A stretch of 64,000 nt of DNA from Nonomuraea antri. Lineage in GTDB: Bacteria > Actinomycetota > Actinomycetes > Streptosporangiales > Streptosporangiaceae. Positions 43,779-53,949 of this stretch are shown piece after piece; position 1 is the first letter of the stretch; each line of letters begins with the position of its first letter. The stretch is from NCBI RefSeq assembly GCF_013283785.1, contig NZ_JABCPZ010000023.1, forward strand, positions 1-64,000, in the 5' to 3' direction. Position numbers and translations under genes: made by a program. The notes beneath the pieces are model-generated. The model had not been told where the DNA came from. It did no database searches and was given only the letters and a program-made list of their open reading frames with translations.

Positions 43779-44702
43779 TCAGCCGCGCCCGATCTGCCGG
43801 TACACCCGCACCCAGTCGACCACCATCCGGGCGGGAAAGCGGGTCGTCGCGTTCGGGTTCCCCACCCAGCCGCCGCCCACCTGCAGGTTGAGAATCAGGT
43901 AGAACGGCTTGTCGAACGGCCAGCCCGGGTAGCGGGGGTACTGGGCGTACGGCTCGCCGTCCACCCACCAGGTGATGCTCTCCGGCGTCCAGTCGACGCC
44001 GTAGACGTGGAAGCCCGCGTCCAGCCGGTCCGGCAGGTAGACCTTGCCGCCGCCCTTGCGGTCCTTGGAGTGCGTATAGCCGCGGACCAGGCGCGGCTCG
44101 TGGCCCCGGTTCTCGACGATGTCGATCTCGCCGTACGTGGCCGAGCCGGACCGGCCCGCATCGACGCGCTTGAGCCAGAACGCCGGCCAGAGCCCCTGGC
44201 CGAGCGGCAGTTTGATGCGGGCGGCGAACCTGCCGTACGCCTGGGCGAAGCTCGTCCTGGTCTCCAGCCTGGCGGAGCTGTAGCGGCACGGGCCGTACCA
44301 GCAGGGGGTGGCCGGGGCCGCGGCCCCGGTGCGCTGGGCGGAGATGACCAGGTGGCCTGAGCCGTCGAGCGCGGCGTTGGACGGGCTGTAGTAGTGCAGC
44401 GCCTTCCTGTTCGACCAGGCGGTGCCGGTCAGCGCGTCCCACTTGGCAGGGGTGCCGCGCCCGGCGAACTCGTCCGACCAGCTCAGCTTCCACCGCACGG
44501 CGGGCAGCGCGAGCGGCGGCGGCGCGATCGACTGCAGCGGGGCGGGCGCGCTCGGCGGCCGGACGGGGGCCGCCTCGCCCAGGCTGCGCACCCCGGCCGC
44601 GCTGATCGCCAGCACGGTGACGCAGGTGCCGATCGCCAGGGCCCAGGAACGTGAACGGCCGCGGCCGTCGGCCGCCGGACTTCGTTTCGTCCCGCTTCCC
44701 AT
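43779..44702 (-). CDS. secreted GH16 glycosidase
   Basis: A 307-residue exported enzyme: basic start, membrane segment about 19-38, Pro-rich linker to 68, then a GH16 jelly roll. Catalytic motif GEIDIVENRG with E192, D194 and E197; LSWSDEFAG, HYYSPSNAAL, WWVDGEPYAQYP and LILNLQVGGGWVG are family landmarks. Two Cys (134, 139) may form a local disulfide. GGAAG lies nine bases before the ATG. It is upstream of, and codirectional with, the polysaccharide operon, and a paralogue of the GH16 gene at 33464. Confidence 0.92.
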   Translation of the reverse strand: MGSGTKRSPAADGRGRSRSWALAIGTCVTVLAISAAGVRSLGEAAPVRPPSAPAPLQSIAPPPLALPAVRWKLSWSDEFAGRGTPAKWDALTGTAWSNRKALHYYSPSNAALDGSGHLVISAQRTGAAAPATPCWYGPCRYSSARLETRTSFAQAYGRFAARIKLPLGQGLWPAFWLKRVDAGRSGSATYGEIDIVENRGHEPRLVRGYTHSKDRKGGGKVYLPDRLDAGFHVYGVDWTPESITWWVDGEPYAQYPRYPGWPFDKPFYLILNLQVGGGWVGNPNATTRFPARMVVDWVRVYRQIGRG

Positions 44703-44764
44703 AAATAATGACTTCCGGCGAGGTTCCGTCCTGGCCGGGGGAGAATACCAAAGGGAGAGACGCA

Positions 44765-47245
44765 GTGACCGGAGGTGGCTGGAAGGGCGGGGCGGTCGAG
44801 CCGGATGGGCCGTCCGGTCAACACGAGCGCATTTCCCAGCCCTCGCTGCCGCCGACCACGGAGTTGACCGATCCCGGGCCCGTTTCCGGCTCCGGCCGCC
44901 TTTGGGCGGCCACCGACCCGGTGCGCGCGGCCGAGCGCAAGAGGTTCCGCTCGCTGCTGATCGGCGGGGTGTCGGCGGTCGTCGCGGTGCTCGTGGCGGG
45001 CGGCGTGCTGGTGGCCACGCGGAACAGCGGCGAGACGCCGGCCGCGGAACTGGCCGGCAACCTGTTCGCGGCCGGCCCTGCGGGCAGCCCCGACGGACGT
45101 CAGCGCGAGCTCAACGGGGTGGCCGCGCTGGGCGGCACGGTGGTGATCGCGGGCGGCGAGGACGTCGACTCCGGCTACCGCACCGAGTTCTTCGCCTCCA
45201 AGGACGCCGGACGGACCTTCGCCCAGGCCCCGGTGCGCACCGCCAAGGGCGAGCCGCCCGCGGCCGGCGAGGTGCCCAGGCATCTCGCCGCGGGCCCGGG
45301 CGCCTGGGTGGCGCTCGGCGAGCGGATGGACCGGGGCGCGTCGGGGTCGCCGCCGGGAGTGCGGCAGGCGTCCCGCGGCACGGTGGTCTGGACGAGCGCC
45401 GACGGCGCCTCCTGGACCCGCCAGCCCGACGCCACCGCCGGGCTCGCGTTCGGCCCCCGCGACCGGGTCGCCGACGTCGCCTGGACCGGCGACGGCTTCA
45501 CCGCCGTGGGCCGGACCTCGGAGAAGGGCGACTTCACCGACGCCGCCCCCGTGGTGTGGCTCTCGCGCGACGGCCGCAGCTGGGAGCGGCGGGCCGGCTG
45601 GCGGCTGCACCCGCCCACCGGCGGCACCCTGGCGCTGACCGACGTGGCCGCCGTCAAGGACGCCATCGTGGTGCGCGGCGAGAGCTCGATCAAGCCGTAC
45701 GACGTCACCTGGCGCTCCACCGACGCCGGCGACACCTGGCAGGCGTTCGCGGTGCCGGGCACGTCGGACGAGCCGGAACTGACCCTGGCCGCCACCGCGA
45801 CGACCATCCTCGCGGTACGCGGGGAGTCCGGCCACGCCGTCACCTACACCTCCCCCGACGGCATGCGCTGGACCACCGCGGCGAAGATCGAGGCGGCCGG
45901 CTACCGCGGTCTGCTGCGGCTGACCGCCACCGCCGAGGCCGCGGTGGCCGCGGTCGAGACCGACGCCGGGGTGCGGCTGCTGCGCAGCGCCGACGGCCGC
46001 TCCTGGCAGCCCGTGGGCGCGAATCCGATCAGCGCCCAGGTCCGCGACACCGCCTCCGTCTCGGGCCACACGGTCGCCGTCGGCGCCGACACCGCGGCCG
46101 GCGGCTCCGGCGCACTGCTCGCGGTACGCGACAAGTCCGGCAAGGACGTGCCCAGCGGCGTGCCCAACCCCACCGGCAGCGGCCGGGTGGTCGACGCCCT
46201 CGGCACCGCCGGAGAACGCGTGGTCGCCGTCGGCGGCGCCGACGGCGACGCGGCCGTCTGGTCCTCGGCCGACGGCGCGGACTGGCGGCGCGCGGCCGAC
46301 CGGCACAACGCCCTGGCCGGGCCGGGCCGCCAACGGCTCACCGACGTCACGCCCGGCATCGCCGGCTGGCTGGCCGTCGGCTTCAGCGGCCAGTCGCCGG
46401 CCCGCCCGCTGGTCGTCACCTCGGCCGACGGCGAGAGCTGGCAGCCGGCCGCCGCCCAGGCGCTGCCCCCCACCGGCTCGACCCCGCCGATCCCCCGAGG
46501 AGTCGCCGCCAACCCGGACGGCTACGTGATCGTGGGCGAGGACGGCTTCGGCGCGGGCACCTGGTGGTCACCCGACCTCAAGACCTGGGAACGCGGCATC
46601 CCGGCGGGCAAGGACAACCTGGCCGGCACGGAGACGACCAAACGCTGGATGAACGCCGTCACCAGCGGCCTGTTCGGCTACGTGGCCGCGGGCGGCGTGA
46701 CCGACCCGAACGCCTACGGCGGCGTCTACGTGCGCCGTCCGACCGTGTGGATCTCGCCGGACGGCCGCAAGTGGTCGCTGCTGCGGCTGCCGATCCCGGC
46801 CGGGGTGAACGAGGGCTGGTTGTCCCACATCGCCTCGACCGACGACCTCGTGGTCACCGCGGGCACCGCCGTGACCGGCAACGGGGTGGGCACGGCCGCG
46901 TTCGGTTACGCCTCGCACGACGGCGGACGGAGCTGGCAGCAGATCACGCTGCCGGTGGCGGCGGGAGAGCAGTCGAGCGTCACCGCCGTGGCCGCGACCC
47001 CGCGCGGGTTCGTGGTGGCGGGCACCGTGGGCAGGCCGGGCGACGTGGTCGTCTGGACCTCGGCCGACGGCCGCATCTGGAAGGCCGCGCAGCCGTCGGG
47101 CACCGGGCTGTCCGGCCCGGGCGACCAGCGGCTGACCGCGTTCACCACGGTGGACGGCGACCTCGTGGGCGTCGGCTCGACCGCGACGGGCCAGGGCGAC
47201 GAGCCGATCGTGTGGCGCCGCCCGCTGTCCTCCGCCGCCCCGTGA
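44765..47245 (+). CDS. membrane-anchored extracellular beta-propeller (Asp-box repeats)
   Basis: An 826-residue single-pass protein. GTG 44765 is preferred: GGGAGA lies seven to eight bases upstream, whereas the earlier ATG 44708 has no ribosome site and abuts the divergent start. Cytosolic part about 1-62, membrane span about 64-86, then roughly 740 extracellular residues. At least ten repeats of the type S-x-D-G-x-x-W (TSADGASWTR, SRDGRSWERR, SPDGMRWTT, SADGRSWQP and others) are Asp-box/BNR turns of sialidase-like propellers. No sialidase arginine triad is evident, so binding or scaffolding is likelier than catalysis. Divergent from the GH16 gene with 62 bases between. Confidence 0.8.
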   Translation: MTGGGWKGGAVEPDGPSGQHERISQPSLPPTTELTDPGPVSGSGRLWAATDPVRAAERKRFRSLLIGGVSAVVAVLVAGGVLVATRNSGETPAAELAGNLFAAGPAGSPDGRQRELNGVAALGGTVVIAGGEDVDSGYRTEFFASKDAGRTFAQAPVRTAKGEPPAAGEVPRHLAAGPGAWVALGERMDRGASGSPPGVRQASRGTVVWTSADGASWTRQPDATAGLAFGPRDRVADVAWTGDGFTAVGRTSEKGDFTDAAPVVWLSRDGRSWERRAGWRLHPPTGGTLALTDVAAVKDAIVVRGESSIKPYDVTWRSTDAGDTWQAFAVPGTSDEPELTLAATATTILAVRGESGHAVTYTSPDGMRWTTAAKIEAAGYRGLLRLTATAEAAVAAVETDAGVRLLRSADGRSWQPVGANPISAQVRDTASVSGHTVAVGADTAAGGSGALLAVRDKSGKDVPSGVPNPTGSGRVVDALGTAGERVVAVGGADGDAAVWSSADGADWRRAADRHNALAGPGRQRLTDVTPGIAGWLAVGFSGQSPARPLVVTSADGESWQPAAAQALPPTGSTPPIPRGVAANPDGYVIVGEDGFGAGTWWSPDLKTWERGIPAGKDNLAGTETTKRWMNAVTSGLFGYVAAGGVTDPNAYGGVYVRRPTVWISPDGRKWSLLRLPIPAGVNEGWLSHIASTDDLVVTAGTAVTGNGVGTAAFGYASHDGGRSWQQITLPVAAGEQSSVTAVAATPRGFVVAGTVGRPGDVVVWTSADGRIWKAAQPSGTGLSGPGDQRLTAFTTVDGDLVGVGSTATGQGDEPIVWRRPLSSAAP

Positions 47246-47268
47246 ACGCAGGGGAGCAGGGGCGGGAT

Positions 47269-47344
47269 ACCGGCGATCAGCGCAGCCCGACGCCCCAGAG
47301 CCGGAACACCGGCGATCAGCGCAGTCCGACGCTCCAGAGCCGGA
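47269..47344. repeat. 37-bp repeat duplicating the 3' end of the kinase gene
   Basis: Copies at 47269-47305 and 47308-47344, period 39 bases, two mismatches. The second copy contains the last seven codons region and stop (minus strand TGA at 47318-47316) of the WD40 kinase; the first is downstream of the gene and repeats that stop at 47279-47277. The 39-base period keeps frame. Confidence 0.85.
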
Positions 47345-49562
47345 AGGTGGCGTCTCCGGCCACCCCGGCCAGCGTCTTGCCGTCGCGGCTGAACGCCACC
47401 GAGTACACCCAGTCGCCAGGGCCGGCCAGCTCGCCGGTGCCGCGCCCGGTCGCCACCTCCCACAGCCGCGCCTTGCGGTCGTAGCCGCCGCTGGCCAGCG
47501 TCTTGCCGTCGGGGCTGAAGACGACCGAGACCGCCCACCCCCGGTGGCCGGCCAGCACGTGACGCTCCTTGCGCGCGGCCACGTCCCACAGCCGGATCGT
47601 GCGGTCCGCGCTCGCGGTCGCCAGGCTCTTGCCGTCGGGGCTGAAGGCCACCGACATGACCCAGTAACGGTGGCCGGACAGCGTGGCCACGGCCTCGCCC
47701 GTCTCCGGGTTCCACAGCCGCACGCTCCTGTCGTGGCCGGCGGTGGCGAGGGTCCTGCCGTCCGGGCTGAACGCGACGGAGTTCACCCAGTCGGTGTGGC
47801 CGCTGAGAATGGCCGTGCCGTTGCCGGTCGCGGCGTTCCACAGGCGCACGGTCTTGTCGTGGCTGGCCGTGGCGAGGGTCTTGCCGTCGGGGCTGAACGC
47901 CACCGAGCCGACCCACGCGGTGTGCCCGGCCAGCGTGCCCTTGCTCTCGCCGCCGGGCAGGCCCCACAGCCGGACGATCCCGTCGGCGCTGCCCGTGGCC
48001 AGGGTCTTGCCGTCGGGGCTGAAGGCGACCGCGTGCACGCCCTTGTCGTGGCCCTTGAGCGAGGCGGTGACGCGCTGCCCGGCCGCGTCCCACAGGCGCA
48101 CGGCGCCGTCCGCGCCGCCGGTGGCGAACGTCTTGCCGTCGGGGCTGTAGGCCACCGCGTAGGCGGGCGACGGCGCGACGGTGCGGGTCACCTCGGGCTG
48201 GATCACCGGGAACACCGGGTACGGCGAGGCGGACGGCGTCACGGGCGCGGTACCCGTCGGCGCGAAGACGAAGAAGGCCCCGGCGGCCAGACCCCCGGCC
48301 ACGACCACGCCGATCCCGGCGGCGAGCAGCCTACGCCGTGACCTGAGCCCGGCGGCGAGCAGCGTGCGCCGGGACCTGAGCCCGGCCGGCCCGCCTCGCG
48401 GCGGTTCCGCCACCGGAACAGGCCCGCCGCCCGGAGCGGCGGCGTGCGCGGGCCACGGTTCCGACGGCGCGGACGTGCCGGCTGCGGGCGTGCCGGATAA
48501 CGGCGCCGACGCCGCCGCGCCTGGGGCGGCCCACACCCCGGCGCCGCCGGTCAGACTGCCCGTCGGCCCGCTGGTCGGGCTGCTCACCGGACCGCTCGGC
48601 AGGCTGCCGCCGCCCACGGGGCCGCTCGGCAGGCTGGTGGCCGACGGGCCGCCGGGCAGGCGGTCCGGGGAGACGGCGGTGCTCGCGGCCGGGGCGCCGC
48701 CGTCCGCCGTGAGCAGCGGCTCGCGCTCGGGCGTGTCCCTGGCCGGGTTCGGCACCCCGTGGCCGAGCAGCGTGAACAGCACGTCGGTCGCCGACGGACG
48801 GGCCTCGGGCCGCTTGTCCAGGCACGCGACCACCAGCGAGCTCATCGGCTCGGTCAGCCCGGTCAGCTCCGGCTCCTCGTAGAGGATCCGGTGGAAGATG
48901 GCCGGGATGCTGTCGTTGCCGAAGGGCGGCCGGCCGCTGGCCGCGTACGCCATGGTGGCGGCCCAGCTGAACATGTCGGAGGCGGCCGTGACCACGCCGG
49001 CGCTGAACTGCTCCGGCGCCATGAAGGCAGGCGTGCCGATGATGTCGCTGCCCTCGGCGACGGTGGAGTCGAGCGCGCGGGCCAGCCCGAAGTCGACCAC
49101 CCGTGGCCCGTCGGGGCCGCAGACCACGTTGCTCGGCTTGAAGTCGCGGTGCACGATGCCGGCCTGGTGGATGGCCACCAGCGCGGTGACGGTGGCCACG
49201 GCCAGCCGCTCCAGCGCGTCGGGGTCGCGCACGCCCTGCTGGGAGATCAGCCGGCTCAGCGAGATGCCCTCGACGTACTGGCTGACCACGTACGGCTGGT
49301 CGCCGCTGGTGTCGGCGTCGAGCACGCGGGCCGTGCAGAACTGCCTGACCTGGCGGGTGGCGGAGATCTCGCGCAGGAACCGCTCGCGCGCCTCGGGCTC
49401 GGTGGACAGCCTGGCGTGCATCACCTTGATCGCCACGGCCTGGCCCTCCGGCGACTCGCCGAGGTACACCACGCCCTGGCCGCCCGCGCCCAGGTAGCCC
49501 GTCAGCCGGTAGCGGCCCACATGGCGGGGGTCGTGCGGCCGGAGCGGGCTGTGAGCGGGCAC
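47316..49562 (-). CDS. Ser/Thr protein kinase with WD40 sensor domain
   Basis: A 748-residue Hanks-type kinase. Kinase lobe about 18-275: glycine loop LGAGGQGVVY (24-33), K46, HRDFKPSN with catalytic D140, DFG D157, and APEQ. A Pro/Gly/Ser-rich linker follows (about 290-395), then a tandemly duplicated basic motif LRSRRTLLAAG/LRSRRRLLAAG and a membrane span about 412-432. Residues about 460-748 hold seven WD40 repeats of 42 residues (VAFSPDGKTLATxxxDxxVRLW), a complete propeller outside the cell. It would sense an external ligand and phosphorylate internal targets. The gene lies tail-to-tail with the beta-propeller gene. Confidence 0.95.
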   Translation of the reverse strand: MPAHSPLRPHDPRHVGRYRLTGYLGAGGQGVVYLGESPEGQAVAIKVMHARLSTEPEARERFLREISATRQVRQFCTARVLDADTSGDQPYVVSQYVEGISLSRLISQQGVRDPDALERLAVATVTALVAIHQAGIVHRDFKPSNVVCGPDGPRVVDFGLARALDSTVAEGSDIIGTPAFMAPEQFSAGVVTAASDMFSWAATMAYAASGRPPFGNDSIPAIFHRILYEEPELTGLTEPMSSLVVACLDKRPEARPSATDVLFTLLGHGVPNPARDTPEREPLLTADGGAPAASTAVSPDRLPGGPSATSLPSGPVGGGSLPSGPVSSPTSGPTGSLTGGAGVWAAPGAAASAPLSGTPAAGTSAPSEPWPAHAAAPGGGPVPVAEPPRGGPAGLRSRRTLLAAGLRSRRRLLAAGIGVVVAGGLAAGAFFVFAPTGTAPVTPSASPYPVFPVIQPEVTRTVAPSPAYAVAYSPDGKTFATGGADGAVRLWDAAGQRVTASLKGHDKGVHAVAFSPDGKTLATGSADGIVRLWGLPGGESKGTLAGHTAWVGSVAFSPDGKTLATASHDKTVRLWNAATGNGTAILSGHTDWVNSVAFSPDGRTLATAGHDRSVRLWNPETGEAVATLSGHRYWVMSVAFSPDGKSLATASADRTIRLWDVAARKERHVLAGHRGWAVSVVFSPDGKTLASGGYDRKARLWEVATGRGTGELAGPGDWVYSVAFSRDGKTLAGVAGDATFRLWSVGLR

Positions 49563-49744
49563 ACGGACCTTCCCAACGGAGTTTCAGGCACGGTTTTCGG
49601 CACATGCGCACGCTTACGGCAAGCGCGGCGTTAAAAGCCTACTCGTATGGAACGCGCCGCAGCCGGAACCGTCACGGCACGTTTCGCCGTGAAAAGCCGG
49701 AGCGCGGCGACCACGCGGTCACCGCCCCCGAAAGATCAGCTCCC

Positions 49745-51097
<1,353 letters not shown>

Positions 51098-51127
51098 CTA
51101 CCCGAACGTGCCTATTCGTCCCAAGGG

Positions 51128-51538
51128 CTAGTTCTTCGTCAGCGCGTCGTAGCCCGCCTCGGTGCTGTCCTTGAGGAACTGCACGCACCGCTCGGCCTCG
51201 TCCTTCTCGCCGATCGCCTGAGCGGCCCTGGCGAGCGCGTAGAGACACCGCAGGAAGCCGCGGTTCGGCTCATGCTCCCAGGGGATGGGCCCGTGCCCCT
51301 TCCAGCCGCTGCGACGAAGCTGGTCGAGCCCGCGATGGTAGCCGGTGCGGGCGAACGCGTAGGAGGTGACGGCGTGCCCTTGGGCGAAATATTCCTCCGC
51401 GAGCGCGGCCCAGGCCGCTGGGAAGGCGGGGAAGCGGGCCGCGACGTCGGCGGCCTTGGCGCCGGATTCGAGCGCCTCCCTGCCCTCGGGCAGGTCCGGC
51501 AGGTAGGTCGGGGGCGGCCCGGCGAGAAGGTTATCCAT
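51128..51538 (-). CDS. DUF3151 protein
   Basis: A 136-residue actinobacterial protein of unknown function. The family pattern is clear: PTYLPDLPEGREALESG, FPAFPAAWAALAEE, SYAFARTGYHRGLDQLRRSGWKG and PWEHEPNRGFLRCLYALARAA, ending in a Cys-containing helix. TPR-like helices are likely. ATG 51538 is the conserved start; an ATG 12 bases earlier is possible. Its position between fructose-bisphosphate aldolase and purA is conserved in many actinobacteria as far as I recall, without a known functional link. Confidence 0.88.
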   Translation of the reverse strand: MDNLLAGPPPTYLPDLPEGREALESGAKAADVAARFPAFPAAWAALAEEYFAQGHAVTSYAFARTGYHRGLDQLRRSGWKGHGPIPWEHEPNRGFLRCLYALARAAQAIGEKDEAERCVQFLKDSTEAGYDALTKN

Positions 51539-51570
51539 AGGACAAGTCATACCCGCCGGGCCATGAAAGT

Positions 51571-51608
51571 GGCTAGGAGATCTTCATCCCACTCGGCTAG
51601 GAGATCTT
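51571..51608. repeat. 14-bp direct repeat spanning the aldolase stop codon
   Basis: GGCTAGGAGATCTT occurs at 51571-51584 and 51595-51608, identical, period 24. The second copy includes the fba stop codon (minus strand TAG at 51599-51597); the first repeats it downstream. Confidence 0.85.
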
Positions 51609-52619
51609 GGTGCCCGCGGACTTCAGGTGCTGGCACGCCTCGGCCACCCGCGCGGCCATGCCGGCCTCGGCGCTCTTGCCGTACGAACGCGGGTCGTAGA
51701 CCTTCTTGCTGCCGACCTCGCCGTCGACCTTCAGCACGCCGTCGTAGTTGCGGAACATGTGGTCGGCGATGGGCCGGGTGAAGGCGTACTGGGTGTCGGT
51801 GTCGACGTTCATCTTCACCACGCCGTACGAGATCGCCTCGTGGATCTCCTCCAGCAGCGAGCCGGAGCCGCCGTGGAAGACCAGGTCGAACGGCTTGTCC
51901 TGGCCGTACTTGGCGCCGACGGCCTCCTGGATGTCCTTGAGCACGCTCGGCCGGAGCTGGACGTGGCCCGGCTTGTACACGCCGTGCACGTTGCCGAACG
52001 TGGCGGCCAGCATGTAGCGGCCCTTCTCACCCAGGCCCACGGCCTCGGCGGTGTCCATCGCGTCGCCCACGGTCGTGTAGAGCTTCTCGTTCATCTCGCC
52101 GACGACGCCGTCCTCCTCGCCGCCGACCACGCCGATCTCCATCTCCATGATGATCCTGGCGCGGGCGCACTTGTCCAGGAGCTCCTTGGCGATCTCCAGG
52201 TTCTCCTCCAGCGGCACGGCAGAGCCGTCCCACATGTGCGACTGGAACAGCGGGTCGAGGCCCTTGGCCACCCGCTCGAGCGAGATGTCGATCAGCGGCC
52301 GCATGTAGCCGTCGAGCTTGTCCTTGGGGCAGTGGTCGGTGTGCAGCGCCACCGTCACCGGGTACTTGGCGGCGACCACCCTGGCGTACTCGGCCAGCGC
52401 GGTCGCGCCCGTCACCATGTCCTTCACCGTGGTGCCGGACAGGAACTCCGCGCCTCCGGTCGACACCTGCACGATGCCGTCGCTCTCCGCTTCGGCGAAA
52501 CCGCGCAGGGCCGCGTTCAACGTCTGAGAGGAGGTGACGTTGATCGCCGGATAGGCGAATCCGCCGGCCTTGGCCCGGTTCAGCATTTCGGCGTAGACCT
52601 CTGGAGTTGCGATAGGCAT
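51597..52619 (-). CDS. fba: class II fructose-bisphosphate aldolase
   Basis: A 340-residue zinc-dependent aldolase of the class IIA (FbaA) type. It cleaves fructose-1,6-bisphosphate in glycolysis. Seen: YPAINVTSSQTLNAAL at the start, VALHTDHCPKD (first zinc His and catalytic Asp), EMEIGVVGGEEDGV, ATFGNVHGVYKPG (zinc His), VFHGGSGS (zinc His and phosphate loop) and KMNVDTDTQYAFT. ATG 52619 has GGGAGATG upstream. It is divergent from the DedA gene across 125 bases that hold a perfect inverted repeat. Confidence 0.97.
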   Translation of the reverse strand: MPIATPEVYAEMLNRAKAGGFAYPAINVTSSQTLNAALRGFAEAESDGIVQVSTGGAEFLSGTTVKDMVTGATALAEYARVVAAKYPVTVALHTDHCPKDKLDGYMRPLIDISLERVAKGLDPLFQSHMWDGSAVPLEENLEIAKELLDKCARARIIMEMEIGVVGGEEDGVVGEMNEKLYTTVGDAMDTAEAVGLGEKGRYMLAATFGNVHGVYKPGHVQLRPSVLKDIQEAVGAKYGQDKPFDLVFHGGSGSLLEEIHEAISYGVVKMNVDTDTQYAFTRPIADHMFRNYDGVLKVDGEVGSKKVYDPRSYGKSAEAGMAARVAEACQHLKSAGTKIS

Positions 52620-52661
52620 GATTCATCTCCCTGAGAAGTACGGCTTCGCGCAGCCCAGTAT

Positions 52662-52697
52662 CGCGTTGTCACTACCCCGGGTGGTAGTGACAACGCG
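52662..52697. promoter_or_regulatory. 15-bp perfect inverted repeat between fba and DedA
   Basis: CGCGTTGTCACTACC (52662-52676) and GGTAGTGACAACGCG (52683-52697) are exact reverse complements around the six-base spacer CCGGGT. It lies 43 bases upstream of the fba ATG and 47 upstream of the DedA GTG. Between divergent genes a terminator makes no sense, so an operator for a dimeric or tetrameric regulator is likely. Confidence 0.65.
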
Positions 52698-52744
52698 CGC
52701 TTGATGGTCGCCTCGGAATTCCCTGTTACGGGTAGGCTCTCGGC

Positions 52745-53467
52745 GTGGACTGGCTCTGGAATCTCCTCGACCCGACGTGGTGGCTCACCCTCTTCGGTGC
52801 TTTCGCCACCTTCGGCGTCCTGGCCATCATCTTCGCCGAGACGGGTCTGCTGCTCGGCTTCTTCCTGCCGGGTGACTCCCTGCTGGTGGCGGCCGGTATC
52901 TTCAGCTCTGCCTCGGTGGCCGCGGGCATGGGGATCGAGCCGCTGTCCCTGCCCATCCTGTTGATCGGCACGCCGCTGTGCGCGATCGCCGGCGCGCAAC
53001 TCGGGCATTTCCTGGGTTCGCGGTTCGGCAGGAAGATGTTCGACAAGCCCGACTCGCGGTTGTTCAAGCGCGAGCACGTGCTCAGGGCCGAGGAGTTCTT
53101 CGAGAAGTTCGGGCCGGCCAAGGCGGTCATCCTGGCCAGGTTCGTGCCGATCGTCCGCACGTTCATGAACCCCGTCGCCGGCGTGCTGGAGATGCCCGCC
53201 AAGCGGTTCTTCCTGTGGAACGTGGTCGGCGGCCTGGTCTGGGTCGAGGGCCTGATCCTGCTCGGTCACTTCCTGGGCAGCAAGGTCGACCCCAAGCAGA
53301 TCGACAGGTACATCCTGCCGGGCGTCTTCCTCATCGTGTTCATCTCGCTGATCCCGATCATCGTCGAGTTCGTCAAGAGCCGCAGGGCCGCCAGGCGGCT
53401 CCCGCCGCCGAACGGCAAGCACCACCGGGTGCCGTCGGCCACCGACACCAGGGAACCGGGCTACTAG
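52745..53467 (+). CDS. DedA-family membrane protein
   Basis: A 240-residue membrane protein with about five hydrophobic segments. DedA signature: FAETGLLLGFFLPGDSLLVAAG near residues 38-59 and ARFVPIVRTFMNPVAGV near 134-150 with the conserved Arg and Pro. DedA/VTT-fold proteins move lipids such as undecaprenyl phosphate across the membrane and support envelope homeostasis. GTG start. The basic tail KSRRAARRLPPPNGKHH is cytosolic. Its last codons and TAG belong to a 16-bp tandem repeat. Confidence 0.93.
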   Translation: MDWLWNLLDPTWWLTLFGAFATFGVLAIIFAETGLLLGFFLPGDSLLVAAGIFSSASVAAGMGIEPLSLPILLIGTPLCAIAGAQLGHFLGSRFGRKMFDKPDSRLFKREHVLRAEEFFEKFGPAKAVILARFVPIVRTFMNPVAGVLEMPAKRFFLWNVVGGLVWVEGLILLGHFLGSKVDPKQIDRYILPGVFLIVFISLIPIIVEFVKSRRAARRLPPPNGKHHRVPSATDTREPGY

Positions 53468-53498
53468 GGAACCGGGCTACCAGGGAAACCGGGGTTAC
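53449..53498. repeat. 16-bp tandem repeat spanning the DedA stop codon
   Basis: CAGGGAACCGGGCTAC (53449-53464), TAGGGAACCGGGCTAC (53465-53480) and a diverged 18-base CAGGGAAACCGGGGTTAC (53481-53498). The TAG stop is the first codon of copy 2, where copy 1 and 3 have CAG. Confidence 0.85.
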
Positions 53499-53518
53499 CA
53501 CCGGGTACAGTGCCCACT

Positions 53519-53944
53519 GTGGGACGCCACAGGTCAGATCCGATGGGCCTCGCCCGCCTCGCGCTCGCCGTGCTGGCGGCCGTGGCCGTAGTGTCGCTCC
53601 TGGTCGTGGGCGGGCGCGCGTTGCTGAGCTCACTCGACACGCCCGACCCGCCGCCCGAGCGGCTGCGTGTCTCCGCGGCCGCCTCGCCGTCCGCGAGCAA
53701 GGTGCCGACCGTGCGCATCGAGTGCGTCGCCGACACCTGCCCCCACGTCACCGTCCGGGTGCCGGGCGGTGACGTGCTGCAGCACCGCGAGATGAGCAAG
53801 GGCGAGGAGGTCAGGTACTTCAAGCCCGAACTGGACGTCGTGCTCAGCGACGCGGGCACCGTCCGGGTCGCGGTGAACGGCGAGCCCCGGCCGCAGGGCG
53901 AGAGCGGCGAACGCGAAGCCTTCACCGCCAAGAGCCCGAAGTAG
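53519..53944 (+). CDS. small membrane-anchored protein with RodZ-tail-like (DUF4115) domain
   Basis: A 141-residue protein starting VGRHRSDPMG (GTG 53519; a GTG at 53510 is also possible). One membrane span about 11-32, a Pro/Ser linker, then an extracytoplasmic beta domain with CVADTCPHVTVRV, GDVLQHREMSKGEEVRYF and AGTVRVAVNGE. That order (strand, G-x-V-L, GE, final VNG) resembles the DUF4115 domain at the C-terminus of RodZ, and two cysteines could form a loop disulfide. There is no RodZ helix-turn-helix, so a direct cell-shape role is only a guess. Confidence 0.65.
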   Translation: MGRHRSDPMGLARLALAVLAAVAVVSLLVVGGRALLSSLDTPDPPPERLRVSAAASPSASKVPTVRIECVADTCPHVTVRVPGGDVLQHREMSKGEEVRYFKPELDVVLSDAGTVRVAVNGEPRPQGESGEREAFTAKSPK

Positions 53945-53949
53945 GGTTG

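Noticed and set aside
47380-48180. Repeated DNA blocks of 126 bases
   Set aside because: They encode the seven WD40 repeats of the kinase and need no separate explanation.
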